Positions 8,961 to 17,231 of a stretch of 64,000 bases of DNA are shown here, piece by piece. Numbering within the stretch: the first letter of the stretch is position 1; each line of letters opens with the position of its first letter. This DNA comes from Blattabacterium cuenoti. GTDB lineage: Bacteria > Bacteroidota > Bacteroidia > Flavobacteriales > Blattabacteriaceae. A program made the position numbers and the translations under genes. The stretch lies in the NCBI RefSeq assembly GCF_014251695.1, contig NZ_CP059195.1, positions 1-64,000 of the forward strand, in the 5' to 3' direction. The notes beneath the pieces are model-generated. The model had not been told where the DNA came from, ran no database searches, and saw only the letters and a program-made list of their open reading frames with translations.

Positions 8961-10613
8961 TCATTTAAATTTGTTATTATGATAATAATTAATAATATGA
9001 CATGTTATGGCATATAATAAAATTATAACTGTTGTTAATAAACAAATTTTAGAAATAAAATCTCCATATTTAATATAAAAAGTTTTCTTTTTATTGAGAT
9101 ATATTTTACCAGATAAAACACCTTCTTTTCCATAAGGAATAGATGAAATGATTTCTCCTTTTTCATCAATAAAACAAGAAATTCCTGTATTTGCAGATCT
9201 AGCAACATATCTCCGATTTTCAATCGCTCTAATACGAGCATAATACATATGTTGTTTATGCCCTTGTGATAAACCCCACCATCCATCGTTAGTAATAATA
9301 ACCATTAATTCCACATTATTTTTTCTAAAAAAATTAGAAACATATTCTCCAAAAACAGATTCATAACAAATAATAGGGGCTATTTTTATTCCTAAATAAG
9401 GATGTTTAAAAATAGAAGGGGAATTTTCCTTTCCAAGTTCCATTACAGTCCCTCCAAAATTAAGTAATATATTTCCTAATATAGGTAAAAAAATTTTTCT
9501 ATAAGGAAAAGTCTCTACTGCTGGGACTAATTTAGATTTATGATGAAATTCAATATTTTCACTAGTCCCTATTTGAATTACTGAATTAAAAATATCTATC
9601 CATTGCATATTTTTCGTTTTTTTTGAAAAAATAGGAACGGAAGTTTTACTTTTATTTTTATGATATAAAGTGAGTAATTCTACTCCTGTTATAAATACTG
9701 TGTTCGGAGATTTTTTTTTCAAGTAATCTTTGAATGCAAAGATAATTTTATTTTTATTTATATTTTTTATTTGTATTTTTCCTGGAAACATAGTTTCAGG
9801 GGCTATGATAATCATGGATTCTTTATAAGATATTTTTTGATCTATTAATCTTTTTAATTTTGAAACTAATTCATTTTTTGAAATAGAATATTTCTGATTA
9901 TATGGATCTATGTTAGGTTGCAAAATTAACACATTTACAGTACGGCCATATTGATTTCCTTTACATCTTATATATATAAGAAATGAAATCAAAATCATGA
10001 AAAAAATTATTCCTATATTTATAAATACTCTTTTATATAAGAATAAGATATTTTTATCATTTTTATACTGAATAATGGATTCTGTTAATCCAATATTAAC
10101 TATCCATATCCATATAGATCCTCCTAAAATTCCCGTATATTCATACCATTGAATCCATTCCGTACGATTAGCAAACCCATTTCCTAAATTTAGCCATGGC
10201 CAAGATAATTCCCATTCTAAATGCATTTTTTCAAATGAAATCCACAAACAAACAAGAAATACATATCCTATTCTTTTATTTTTAACATGTTTCTTAATCC
10301 ATGAAGAAAAAGAAAAAACAATTGACATAAAAATAGCATTAAATAATACAGGGAATAAATAAGCTTCTACAGCAAAAGTTCCATTAGTTCTTTTTGCATA
10401 AGATAACCACCATGTAGAAATAGCATTCCATGTTAAAAAAGTAATAAAAGAAAATAATAAAATATAAAATAAAGAATGATTCAAATAGTTCTCTATATAT
10501 AACAAAGGAACAAAAGCGATAAATAAATATATTGGAGATCCATCAGTAGGCCATCCTAATCCCAAAAAAAGACCAGATAATACACTGAATATAAAAAATT
10601 GAATTTTTTTTAT
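8961..10613 (-). CDS. lnt: Apolipoprotein N-acyltransferase, probably with a non-canonical start
   Basis: Lnt N-acylates the terminal cysteine of lipoproteins in the inner membrane. Several N-terminal membrane helices precede a periplasmic nitrilase-like domain. Counting from the TTG at 10565, the catalytic triad is Glu257 (APETMFPG), Lys345 (KSKLVPAVE) and Cys400 (ICYESVFGEY), all present. Starting at that TTG would cut the first helix in half. The open frame continues upstream to a stop at 10635-10637 and encodes KKIQFFIFSVLSGLFLGLGW, which matches the usual Lnt start, yet contains no ATG, GTG or TTG. The ATA at 10611-10613, followed by AAA AAA, is the best start candidate, so coordinates use it. 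The tmRNA lies just upstream on the same strand. Confidence 0.9.
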   Translation of the reverse strand: MKKIQFFIFSVLSGLFLGLGWPTDGSPIYLFIAFVPLLYIENYLNHSLFYILLFSFITFLTWNAISTWWLSYAKRTNGTFAVEAYLFPVLFNAIFMSIVFSFSSWIKKHVKNKRIGYVFLVCLWISFEKMHLEWELSWPWLNLGNGFANRTEWIQWYEYTGILGGSIWIWIVNIGLTESIIQYKNDKNILFLYKRVFINIGIIFFMILISFLIYIRCKGNQYGRTVNVLILQPNIDPYNQKYSISKNELVSKLKRLIDQKISYKESMIIIAPETMFPGKIQIKNINKNKIIFAFKDYLKKKSPNTVFITGVELLTLYHKNKSKTSVPIFSKKTKNMQWIDIFNSVIQIGTSENIEFHHKSKLVPAVETFPYRKIFLPILGNILLNFGGTVMELGKENSPSIFKHPYLGIKIAPIICYESVFGEYVSNFFRKNNVELMVIITNDGWWGLSQGHKQHMYYARIRAIENRRYVARSANTGISCFIDEKGEIISSIPYGKEGVLSGKIYLNKKKTFYIKYGDFISKICLLTTVIILLYAITCHIINYYHNNKFK

Positions 10614-10651
10614 TTTGTGTAAAATTTTAACTAACTAAACTATAAAATAAG

Positions 10652-11058
10652 TGGAGCTGGCGGGATTCGAACCCGCGTCCAAACAAGTAGCATAAAAGAT
10701 TTCTACATATTTATCCAAAAAAATTTTTTACATTTTTATCCAAGTTTTGGATCTCAAATAAAAACTTAAGATTCAAAATATAATTTTCAGAAAATTTAAG
10801 AATCATCTATTTTCTTATCCTTAATCCTTTTTAGTATCTCTATATCAGAAATTATAAGGAGGAATTTCCGAGAGATATTTTGCTACTGCATTTTTTGCAG
10901 ACTAAGACTATAATGTGTTGTTGAACATTAAGCAGCAAAAGCGTATTCTTTTTCGCCATTTATACATTTTGTAACGCTTGATTCTCGTGTAATACCTTAC
11001 GTGACACGATATGCTTTCTATTATTACTTATCTTGCTGTCAAATCCTAAATCAGCCCC
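10652..11058 (-). ncRNA. ssrA: Transfer-messenger RNA (tmRNA)
   Basis: tmRNA rescues stalled ribosomes and tags the nascent peptide for proteolysis. On the minus strand the 5' end GGGGCTG (from 11058) pairs with CAGCTCC near 10653-10659, followed by discriminator A at 10652, forming the acceptor stem. The T-arm GCGGGTTCGAATCCCGC lies beside it. No CCA is encoded. The internal reading frame at 10928-10957 starts with GGC and gives the tag GEKEYAFAA followed by TAA, close to the flavobacterial tag pattern GExxYAxAA. The length is about 407 nt. Proteases of the ClpP type, encoded in this window, are the expected destination of tagged proteins. Confidence 0.95.
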
Positions 11059-11065
11059 TTATCTA

Positions 11066-11094
11066 AATAAATTTTTCCAATTATTTGTATACAA
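11066..11094 (-). promoter_or_regulatory. Weak candidate promoter for tmRNA
   Basis: On the minus strand a TTGTAT box (11089-11094) and a TTTATT box (11066-11071) are separated by 17 bp and end 7 bp before the mature tmRNA 5' end. The spacing suits a sigma-70-like promoter, but in AT-rich DNA such matches are common, and Bacteroidetes usually use a different -33/-7 consensus. This is suggestive only. Confidence 0.22.
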
Positions 11095-11103
11095 CATTCT
11101 ATT

Positions 11104-12345
11104 TTAAATTAAACTAATTTGATCTGATACATCTATTCTTATAAAGATAAATAATAAAACAGTAAAAGACCAAAGAGATGATCCTCCATAACTAAAAAAA
11201 GGTAAAACAATTCCTATAGTTGGAAAAAGGCCCATAACCATTCCTAAATTAATAATAATATGAATAAAAAAAATATTTCCAACTGAATATCCAAAAATTC
11301 TACCAAAAATATCCTTTTGTCTTTCAGATAAAAAATAAATACGACTAATAAATAATAAATAAAATATAATTAGAATTACACTTCCTATAAAACCCCATTC
11401 TTCTCCTACTGTACAAAAAATATAATCAGTATGTTGTTCAGGAACAAATTTTCCTTTTGTAATAGTTCCTTTTTTATATCCTTTTCCAAAAAATTTTCCA
11501 GAACCAATAGCTGTTTTAGAATATAATAAATTATATCCTACATTATCTCTATATTTTCTATCAAATTCATTTTGAAATAAAATATTGATTCTATCTTTAT
11601 GATGTTGTTTAAAGAATTTTTGAAAAAAAAATGGAGAAAAAATAGAAAAAACTGAAAAACTAATAAATAAAAATATATAAAAAAATAAATCTATAAGTGA
11701 TATGTTTCTTTTCAAAAAAAATAAAAAAATAAAACTAAAAAATAAAAATAAAACTATAATCCAAGGAGATAAACTTAACGAAAGTACAAACAAAAAAATG
11801 TAAAATAAAAAATAAAGTATAAAAGAAATAGATAATCCTTCTCTATATAAAGTCAGAAGAAAAGAAGAAAAAATTATAGATGAGCCAGGATCAGGTTGTA
11901 AAAATATTAGAAAAGTAGGGAGTACTAATATAATAAATATATATAATAATGTTTTATTATTTTTTTCGATATCCTCTTGACTCATAATATGAGCTATCAT
12001 CAAAGATGTTGATATTTTAGACAACTCAGATGGTTGAAAACTAATAGGACCAAAAACATACCAAGATTTTGCTCCATTTATATTTTTTCCAAAAAAGAAT
12101 ACTCCAATTAAAAGAAATAACGTTAACAAAAAGAAAAATAGGGTTATATGTTTATAATGAATAGGTTTAAATAGAAAAATAATAAATATGAAAGTAAAAC
12201 TTAATAATATCCATATTAATTGTTTTTCCGCTTTTTCGGGGGAAACAGAATATAAATTCATATATCCAAAAAAAATCATAATAATATAAATGATAACTAC
12301 CCACCAATCTATGTTTCTAAACAATATTTTATTTCTTTTTATCAA
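11104..12345 (-). CDS. rodA: Rod-shape peptidoglycan polymerase RodA (SEDS family)
   Basis: RodA is the SEDS glycosyltransferase that polymerises glycan strands with PBP2 during elongation. The 413-residue protein is almost entirely hydrophobic with about ten membrane segments. It contains typical SEDS stretches: FGPISFQPSELSKI, QPDPGSSIIF, GSGKFFGKGYKKGT, PEQHTDYIFCTVGEEWGF and GIVLPFFSYGGSSLW. Its start overlaps the end of mrdA by 17 bp, so the two are probably translationally coupled. It is the last gene of the mreB-mreC-mreD-mrdA-rodA run, and tmRNA lies downstream. Confidence 0.94.
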   Translation of the reverse strand: MIKRNKILFRNIDWWVVIIYIIMIFFGYMNLYSVSPEKAEKQLIWILLSFTFIFIIFLFKPIHYKHITLFFFLLTLFLLIGVFFFGKNINGAKSWYVFGPISFQPSELSKISTSLMIAHIMSQEDIEKNNKTLLYIFIILVLPTFLIFLQPDPGSSIIFSSFLLTLYREGLSISFILYFLFYIFLFVLSLSLSPWIIVLFLFFSFIFLFFLKRNISLIDLFFYIFLFISFSVFSIFSPFFFQKFFKQHHKDRINILFQNEFDRKYRDNVGYNLLYSKTAIGSGKFFGKGYKKGTITKGKFVPEQHTDYIFCTVGEEWGFIGSVILIIFYLLFISRIYFLSERQKDIFGRIFGYSVGNIFFIHIIINLGMVMGLFPTIGIVLPFFSYGGSSLWSFTVLLFIFIRIDVSDQISLI

Positions 12346-14233
12346 TAGAATGATTTGTGTAAGAATTATTTAACTTTTTCATTTTTGCTATTGAATGATA
12401 TACTTGTTTCAATCCTGAAGTCATTATTTTTTTTTCAAGATTTTTTCTATTCACATTATTTTTAATATATTTTTCTGCAATAAGACTAGCAATAGGACCC
12501 GCCCAATGAGATCCAAACCCTCCATTTTCTATTACAACAGAAATAGCAATTTTAGGATCCTCTACTGGAGCAAATAATATAAAAATAGAATGATCAGGTA
12601 AAGAAACTATTTTATGATTCACTTTTATAAAATTCTGAGCAGTTCCTGTTTTTCCAGCCATTCTAATGTCAGGGGACTTAAAACTCTTTCCAGTTCCAAT
12701 AATGAAAACCTTTTCCATTCCATTAATAATGAAATTAAAATATTTACTTTTAACTTTAGTATATTTAGCTACAGTATAATTAGAATTGGATATAGGTTTA
12801 TGATTAATTTTTTTCACTATATGCGGAGTATAAAAAAAACCTCTATTTGCTATAGCACAAACCATGTTCGCTAATTGTATAGGAGTAACATTGATTTCCC
12901 CTTGACCAATACTATTAGAAATAATCGTAATAGCATTCCATTTAGTTATTCCATATTTTTTATTATAATAATCTCCAGTAGGAATGATACCTTTTTCTCC
13001 AGTAGCTAAATCGTTATATAAGTAATTCCCAAAACCAAAACTTTTGATAATGTCACACCATTCATTTACTCCTTTTGTCAAATTTTTAGGGTATTTTTCT
13101 ATCACACGTTTATAAACTTGTGCAAAATAATTATTACAAGAAACAGCAACAGCTGTTTCTATCCCTATAGGAAATCCATGAATTCCAGAATGACAATGAA
13201 TCCTTTTTCTTCCATATTTAAATCCTTTATAACATATAAAAGTAGTATTAGTATCTACTACTCCCATTTGTAGACCCGCTAACTCAGTTAGTAATTTAAA
13301 TGGAGAAGCTGGAGGATAACGAGCTTGTGTTGTTCTATCAAACAAAGGATTATCTATTGTATCTTTTATTAATTTTTTAAATTCTTTAGTACGATTGATG
13401 CCTACAAATAAATTAGGATTATTTATAGGACTAGATACTAAGGATAAAATCTCTCCATTTTTAGGATTTATAGCCACTATTCCTCCTTTTTTTTGAAACA
13501 TAAGTTGTTCTACATAATTTTGTAAATTCCAATCTATAGTTAAAGAAATATCATTTCCACTTACTGCTTTAGTATTGTTTTTTCTATTATTATAACTTCC
13601 TATAATACATCCTTTTCTATCTCTTAACCAATATTTTATTCCTTTTTTTCCTCTCAAAATTTTTTCATAAGATTTTTCCACCCCAGCCCAACCAATAAAA
13701 TCTCCTATTTGATAATAATTAGACTCTTTTTTAAGATCCTTTTGATTCACTTCTCCTAGATATCCTAAAACATTAGCTGAACTCTCTACTTTATAATCTC
13801 TAAGAGAACGCTTTGTCCAATCAAATCCTTTATATTTATAAAGTTTTTCTTGTATAGCCGCAAATTTTTCCTTTGAAATAAAAGGTAAAAAAACAGACGG
13901 TAAATATTTAGAATAAGCTTTTGCTTTTTCTAAATTTTTATAAAAAGTATTTTTTTCAATACCTACAAGATTACAAAATTCTATAATATTAAAATGTTCA
14001 TCTATAAGAATAGGAATAACTATTAATTCGTAAATAGATTTGTTAAAAACTAATAAATTATCATTTCTATCAAAAATTGATCCTCTTTCAGGAATGATAA
14101 TTTCTTGTTTTATAGAAGTATTAAATGCATTTAGAATATACTTTTCCGTATATATTTGTATATAAAACAGCCGAATTATCAAAATTATACCTACAAAACT
14201 CAATAACATGTAAAATTTATATAGTTTTTTCAA
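12329..14233 (-). CDS. mrdA: Penicillin-binding protein 2, elongasome transpeptidase
   Basis: This class B penicillin-binding protein cross-links peptidoglycan during rod elongation as partner of RodA. One N-terminal membrane anchor (about 8-25) is followed by a pedestal/dimerisation domain and the transpeptidase domain. The catalytic motifs are visible: SPFK (Ser310-Lys313), SCN (365-367) and KTG (528-530). The 634-residue length is normal. It overlaps mreD by 4 bp upstream and rodA by 17 bp downstream. All active-site motifs are intact, so the symbiont probably still makes cross-linked peptidoglycan. Confidence 0.95.
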   Translation of the reverse strand: MKKLYKFYMLLSFVGIILIIRLFYIQIYTEKYILNAFNTSIKQEIIIPERGSIFDRNDNLLVFNKSIYELIVIPILIDEHFNIIEFCNLVGIEKNTFYKNLEKAKAYSKYLPSVFLPFISKEKFAAIQEKLYKYKGFDWTKRSLRDYKVESSANVLGYLGEVNQKDLKKESNYYQIGDFIGWAGVEKSYEKILRGKKGIKYWLRDRKGCIIGSYNNRKNNTKAVSGNDISLTIDWNLQNYVEQLMFQKKGGIVAINPKNGEILSLVSSPINNPNLFVGINRTKEFKKLIKDTIDNPLFDRTTQARYPPASPFKLLTELAGLQMGVVDTNTTFICYKGFKYGRKRIHCHSGIHGFPIGIETAVAVSCNNYFAQVYKRVIEKYPKNLTKGVNEWCDIIKSFGFGNYLYNDLATGEKGIIPTGDYYNKKYGITKWNAITIISNSIGQGEINVTPIQLANMVCAIANRGFFYTPHIVKKINHKPISNSNYTVAKYTKVKSKYFNFIINGMEKVFIIGTGKSFKSPDIRMAGKTGTAQNFIKVNHKIVSLPDHSIFILFAPVEDPKIAISVVIENGGFGSHWAGPIASLIAEKYIKNNVNRKNLEKKIMTSGLKQVYHSIAKMKKLNNSYTNHSIDKKK

Positions 14234-14745
14234 TGTTTAATTTTTCTGAAAAAAAAATATATAATACATAAAATAGTTGTAAAAATACTGCTAAATATTG
14301 TTCTAAATAAAACAATTTTGTTTAAAATAATCCCCTTTAACACTTCTAATATTAACAAAGAAAAATGATGGATAACAACCAAAGAAAATATGTATAACAT
14401 TTTTCTAATAAAAGATAATTCATAAATAGAAAAATCATTTCTATTTATAAAATTTTTTCCATCAAAAAACTGTAAAAATTTCAATCTTAAAAAAGCAGAT
14501 AAAGTAGAAGAAAAGGCATGAATTCCTCCAGAATTCATGCAATGATCAATAATCCACCCTATTAAAAATGATAAAAATAAAAATATGAATTTATTTTCAT
14601 TGTATGGATATATTAATATAAAAAGAATATATATATAAGAATTACATGCTAAGAATAAAAATAAAGGATTGAATATTGATATTTGAATTAAACAAAGAAA
14701 AAAAATATAAAATACAGAAAAAATCAAATTTTTGATAACATTCAT
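14230..14745 (-). CDS. mreD: Rod shape-determining protein MreD
   Basis: MreD is a small integral membrane component of the elongasome. The 171-residue protein is strongly hydrophobic with about five predicted membrane helices. It shows the family-like segment FLFLSFLIGWIIDHCMNSGG and few other fixed residues, as usual for this poorly conserved family. Identity rests on size, membrane topology and position between mreC and mrdA. Its start shares one base with the mreC stop, and its end overlaps the mrdA start by 4 bp. Confidence 0.88.
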   Translation of the reverse strand: MNVIKNLIFSVFYIFFLCLIQISIFNPLFLFLACNSYIYILFILIYPYNENKFIFLFLSFLIGWIIDHCMNSGGIHAFSSTLSAFLRLKFLQFFDGKNFINRNDFSIYELSFIRKMLYIFSLVVIHHFSLLILEVLKGIILNKIVLFRTIFSSIFTTILCIIYFFFRKIKH

Positions 14746-15578
14746 TATTTTTTTTCAACTTTATAAAGTTGAACATCATTCCATTCTTTTTTAAATAAAT
14801 TTTTTACAACATAAGCATTTTCTATAGTCGAAAAATTAGCCATGAGTTTCACTTTTATAATATAATTAGCATGTTCTTCATCAAATTTATAAGAATGGAC
14901 CCTCCCAATGAAAATACCTTCAGGAAAAGTTGCAGATTTTCCATCTGTTTCTACAATATCTCCTTTATGTATAGTGGAATGTCTGGGTATATCATATAAA
15001 ACTACATATTCATGATCCGATCCATCCCAACTAAGAGTTCCAAAATATTTATTTTTTTTTAATCTGGCATTCACTTTAATTTTTTGGTTTAAAAGAGAAA
15101 TTGCTATACTAAAATGTGGAGAAGTTTTTATAATAATCCCTGCAATTCCATTAGATAATATAATTCCCATATCTGGTTTTATCCCATCTATATTTCCTTT
15201 GTTAATAGTTATATAATTTTCCTGTTCATGAATACTGTTATTTATAATTTGCACTGGAGTAAAAATATATTGTTGTAGATAATTAATATCTTCTTTTTTA
15301 AGATCTTTAGATATTTTTCTTATTTTAGAATATATTTGAGCATTATGTAATTTTTTATTTTCATTTAAAAGTTTTTGATTTTCAATTTCTAATAAAAAAT
15401 AATTACGTAATTTATAGATGGTTTCATAAATTTTTCCAATTATAAAATTAGAAGAACCAGCGTAAATATTTTGATGAAATTTTGAATTTGAAAAAGAAAG
15501 AAAAATAGCCGAAAATTCTAATAAAAAAAAGAAGATAAAAAAACGCCATTTCAAAAAAAAGTTAAAAAATTCACGCAT
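14745..15578 (-). CDS. mreC: Rod shape-determining protein MreC
   Basis: MreC is a periplasmic scaffold of the elongasome that contacts PBP2. An N-terminal membrane segment (about 10-28) is followed by a coiled-coil stretch (about 60-95) and a beta-rich periplasmic domain. Recognisable pieces are NYITINKGNIDGIKPDMGII and GDIVETDGKSATFPEGIFIG. Its 277 residues match the flavobacterial family. It is the second gene of the rod operon, 18 bp after mreB. Confidence 0.93.
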   Translation of the reverse strand: MREFFNFFLKWRFFIFFFLLEFSAIFLSFSNSKFHQNIYAGSSNFIIGKIYETIYKLRNYFLLEIENQKLLNENKKLHNAQIYSKIRKISKDLKKEDINYLQQYIFTPVQIINNSIHEQENYITINKGNIDGIKPDMGIILSNGIAGIIIKTSPHFSIAISLLNQKIKVNARLKKNKYFGTLSWDGSDHEYVVLYDIPRHSTIHKGDIVETDGKSATFPEGIFIGRVHSYKFDEEHANYIIKVKLMANFSTIENAYVVKNLFKKEWNDVQLYKVEKK

Positions 15579-15596
15579 AAAATTAATCTATAAACC

Positions 15597-16637
15597 CTAT
15601 TTCATTAAAAATGTAAATTTATCAATATTTTTTAAAGCAACTCCTGTCCCTTTTACTACAGCTCTCAAAGGATCTTCCACTAAAGAAACAGAAAGCCCCG
15701 TTTTATTAGATATTCTTTGATCTAATCCTCTTAAAAGAGAACCCCCCCCCGCCATATATATTCCTGTTTTATAAATGTCTGCCGCTAGTTCTGGAGGAGT
15801 TCTAGAAAGGGTTTCCATAACGGCATCCTCAATTCGTAAAATTGATTTATCTAAAGCAGGAATTGTTTCTTTGTAAGAAAGATTCATTTCTTTAGGTTTT
15901 CCTGTAGGGAGGTCTCTTCCTTGTATATGAATATCTTCTGGAGGAGTTTCTATGGATTCCATAGCTGCCCCTATATCTATTTTTATTTTTTCTGCAGTTC
16001 TTTCTCCAATATACAAATTATATTTAGTACGAAGAAAGTAAGCTATATCATTAGTAAAAACATCTCCAGCTATTTTTATAGATTTTTGACATACTATTCC
16101 GCCTAAAGCTATCACTCCGCATTCTGTAGTTCCACCTCCTATATCAATAATCATATTTCCTTCTGCTTTTGTAACAGAAATACCTGAACCAATAGCAGCG
16201 GCCATAGGTTCCTCAATCAAATAAACTTCTTTAGCGTTAAGATGTTGAGCAGAATCCTTAACAGCTCTTTTTTCTACTTCCGTTATTCCGGATGGAATGC
16301 AAATAACCATTGTTAATGATGGAGTAAAAAATTTATTATTCACACCTGGAACTTTTTTAAGAAATTCTTTTATCATAAGTTCGGCTACCTGATAATCTGC
16401 AATTACTCCATCTTTCAATGGTTTATATATTTTAATATTTTCATGCGTTTTTCCTTGCATTTGTTTTGCATCTTCACCTACAGCTAATACTTTTTTTGTT
16501 CTTATATCTATGGCTATGATTGAAGGTAAATCAACTATGACTTTATTATTATGCATAATAAGTGTATTTGCTGTTCCTAAATCTATAGCTATTTCTTGAG
16601 TGAAAAGATTCTTCATAAAATCTATGACTAATCCCAT
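15597..16637 (-). CDS. mreB: Rod shape-determining protein MreB (bacterial actin)
   Basis: MreB is the actin-like ATPase whose filaments orient cell-wall synthesis. The 346-residue protein is full length. It has the phosphate-1 loop AIDLGTANTLI, the phosphate-2 segment IDIGGGTTECGV and the adenosine motif YMAGGGSLLRGLD. It leads the five-gene rod operon transcribed leftwards; folK diverges from a 93-bp gap. The AGGGS codons contain a run of nine G (C9 on the plus strand at 15742-15750), which is unusual in such AT-rich DNA. Confidence 0.97.
   Translation of the reverse strand: MGLVIDFMKNLFTQEIAIDLGTANTLIMHNNKVIVDLPSIIAIDIRTKKVLAVGEDAKQMQGKTHENIKIYKPLKDGVIADYQVAELMIKEFLKKVPGVNNKFFTPSLTMVICIPSGITEVEKRAVKDSAQHLNAKEVYLIEEPMAAAIGSGISVTKAEGNMIIDIGGGTTECGVIALGGIVCQKSIKIAGDVFTNDIAYFLRTKYNLYIGERTAEKIKIDIGAAMESIETPPEDIHIQGRDLPTGKPKEMNLSYKETIPALDKSILRIEDAVMETLSRTPPELAADIYKTGIYMAGGGSLLRGLDQRISNKTGLSVSLVEDPLRAVVKGTGVALKNIDKFTFLMK
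15742..15750 (-). repeat. G9 homopolymer inside mreB
   Basis: Nine consecutive C on the plus strand encode the three glycines of the adenosine-binding motif MAGGGSLL of MreB. The frame is intact as written. Adjacent GGG codons, rather than the GGA preferred elsewhere, create the run. Confidence 0.9.
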
Positions 16638-16730
16638 TAATAGTTTTTTTATGAAAATATCTACCTAATTTAAATAAAAATAAATACAGTTTTTAAGTAT
16701 ATTGAATATATTAATAATTTCTATTTTGAT

Positions 16731-17228
16731 TTGAAAGAACATAATGTATTCTTATTGCAAGGAAGTAACAAAGAAGATAAAAAAGAATATTTAGATAAAT
16801 CTTTAATTTTAATATCTAAAAAAATAGGTAGAATTATTAAAATTTCATCATATTTTGAAAGCGAAGCATGGAATATGAAAAATTCTTCTACTTTTTATAA
16901 TAGAGTTTTATATATAAAAACGAATGATTCTCCTATTGATCTTTTAAAAAAAATATTGAATATAGAATCCATCATAGGAAGAAGAAAAGACTCTTGTAAA
17001 GAGGAGTATAAGGACCGAGAAATAGATATAGATATTTTGTTTTATGATCATATCATTATATATAGTTTTATTTTGACAATTCCACATCCATTATTACATT
17101 TACGAAGATTTGTTTTAGAACCTATGTGTGAAATAGAACCAAATAAAAATCATCCAATATTTGATTTAACTATATTGGAAATATTAGGATTATGTATGGA
17201 TAAATTACATGTTAAAAAAATTTTTTAA
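16731..17228 (+). CDS. folK: 2-amino-4-hydroxy-6-hydroxymethyldihydropteridine pyrophosphokinase
   Basis: FolK pyrophosphorylates 6-hydroxymethyl-dihydropterin in folate synthesis. The 165-residue protein has an LLQGSN start segment, the signature GRRKD followed by DREIDIDILFYD (about 85-110), and PHPLLHLRRFVLEPMCEI with catalytic basic residues. The start is TTG at 16731; no ATG fits better. The stop codon TAA overlaps by one base (TAATG) with an ATG at 17228 that appears to be the ancestral start of the downstream LptD-like gene. The folate role fits the glycine cleavage gene gcvP in this window. Confidence 0.93.
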   Translation: MKEHNVFLLQGSNKEDKKEYLDKSLILISKKIGRIIKISSYFESEAWNMKNSSTFYNRVLYIKTNDSPIDLLKKILNIESIIGRRKDSCKEEYKDREIDIDILFYDHIIIYSFILTIPHPLLHLRRFVLEPMCEIEPNKNHPIFDLTILEILGLCMDKLHVKKIF

Positions 17229-17231
17229 TGA

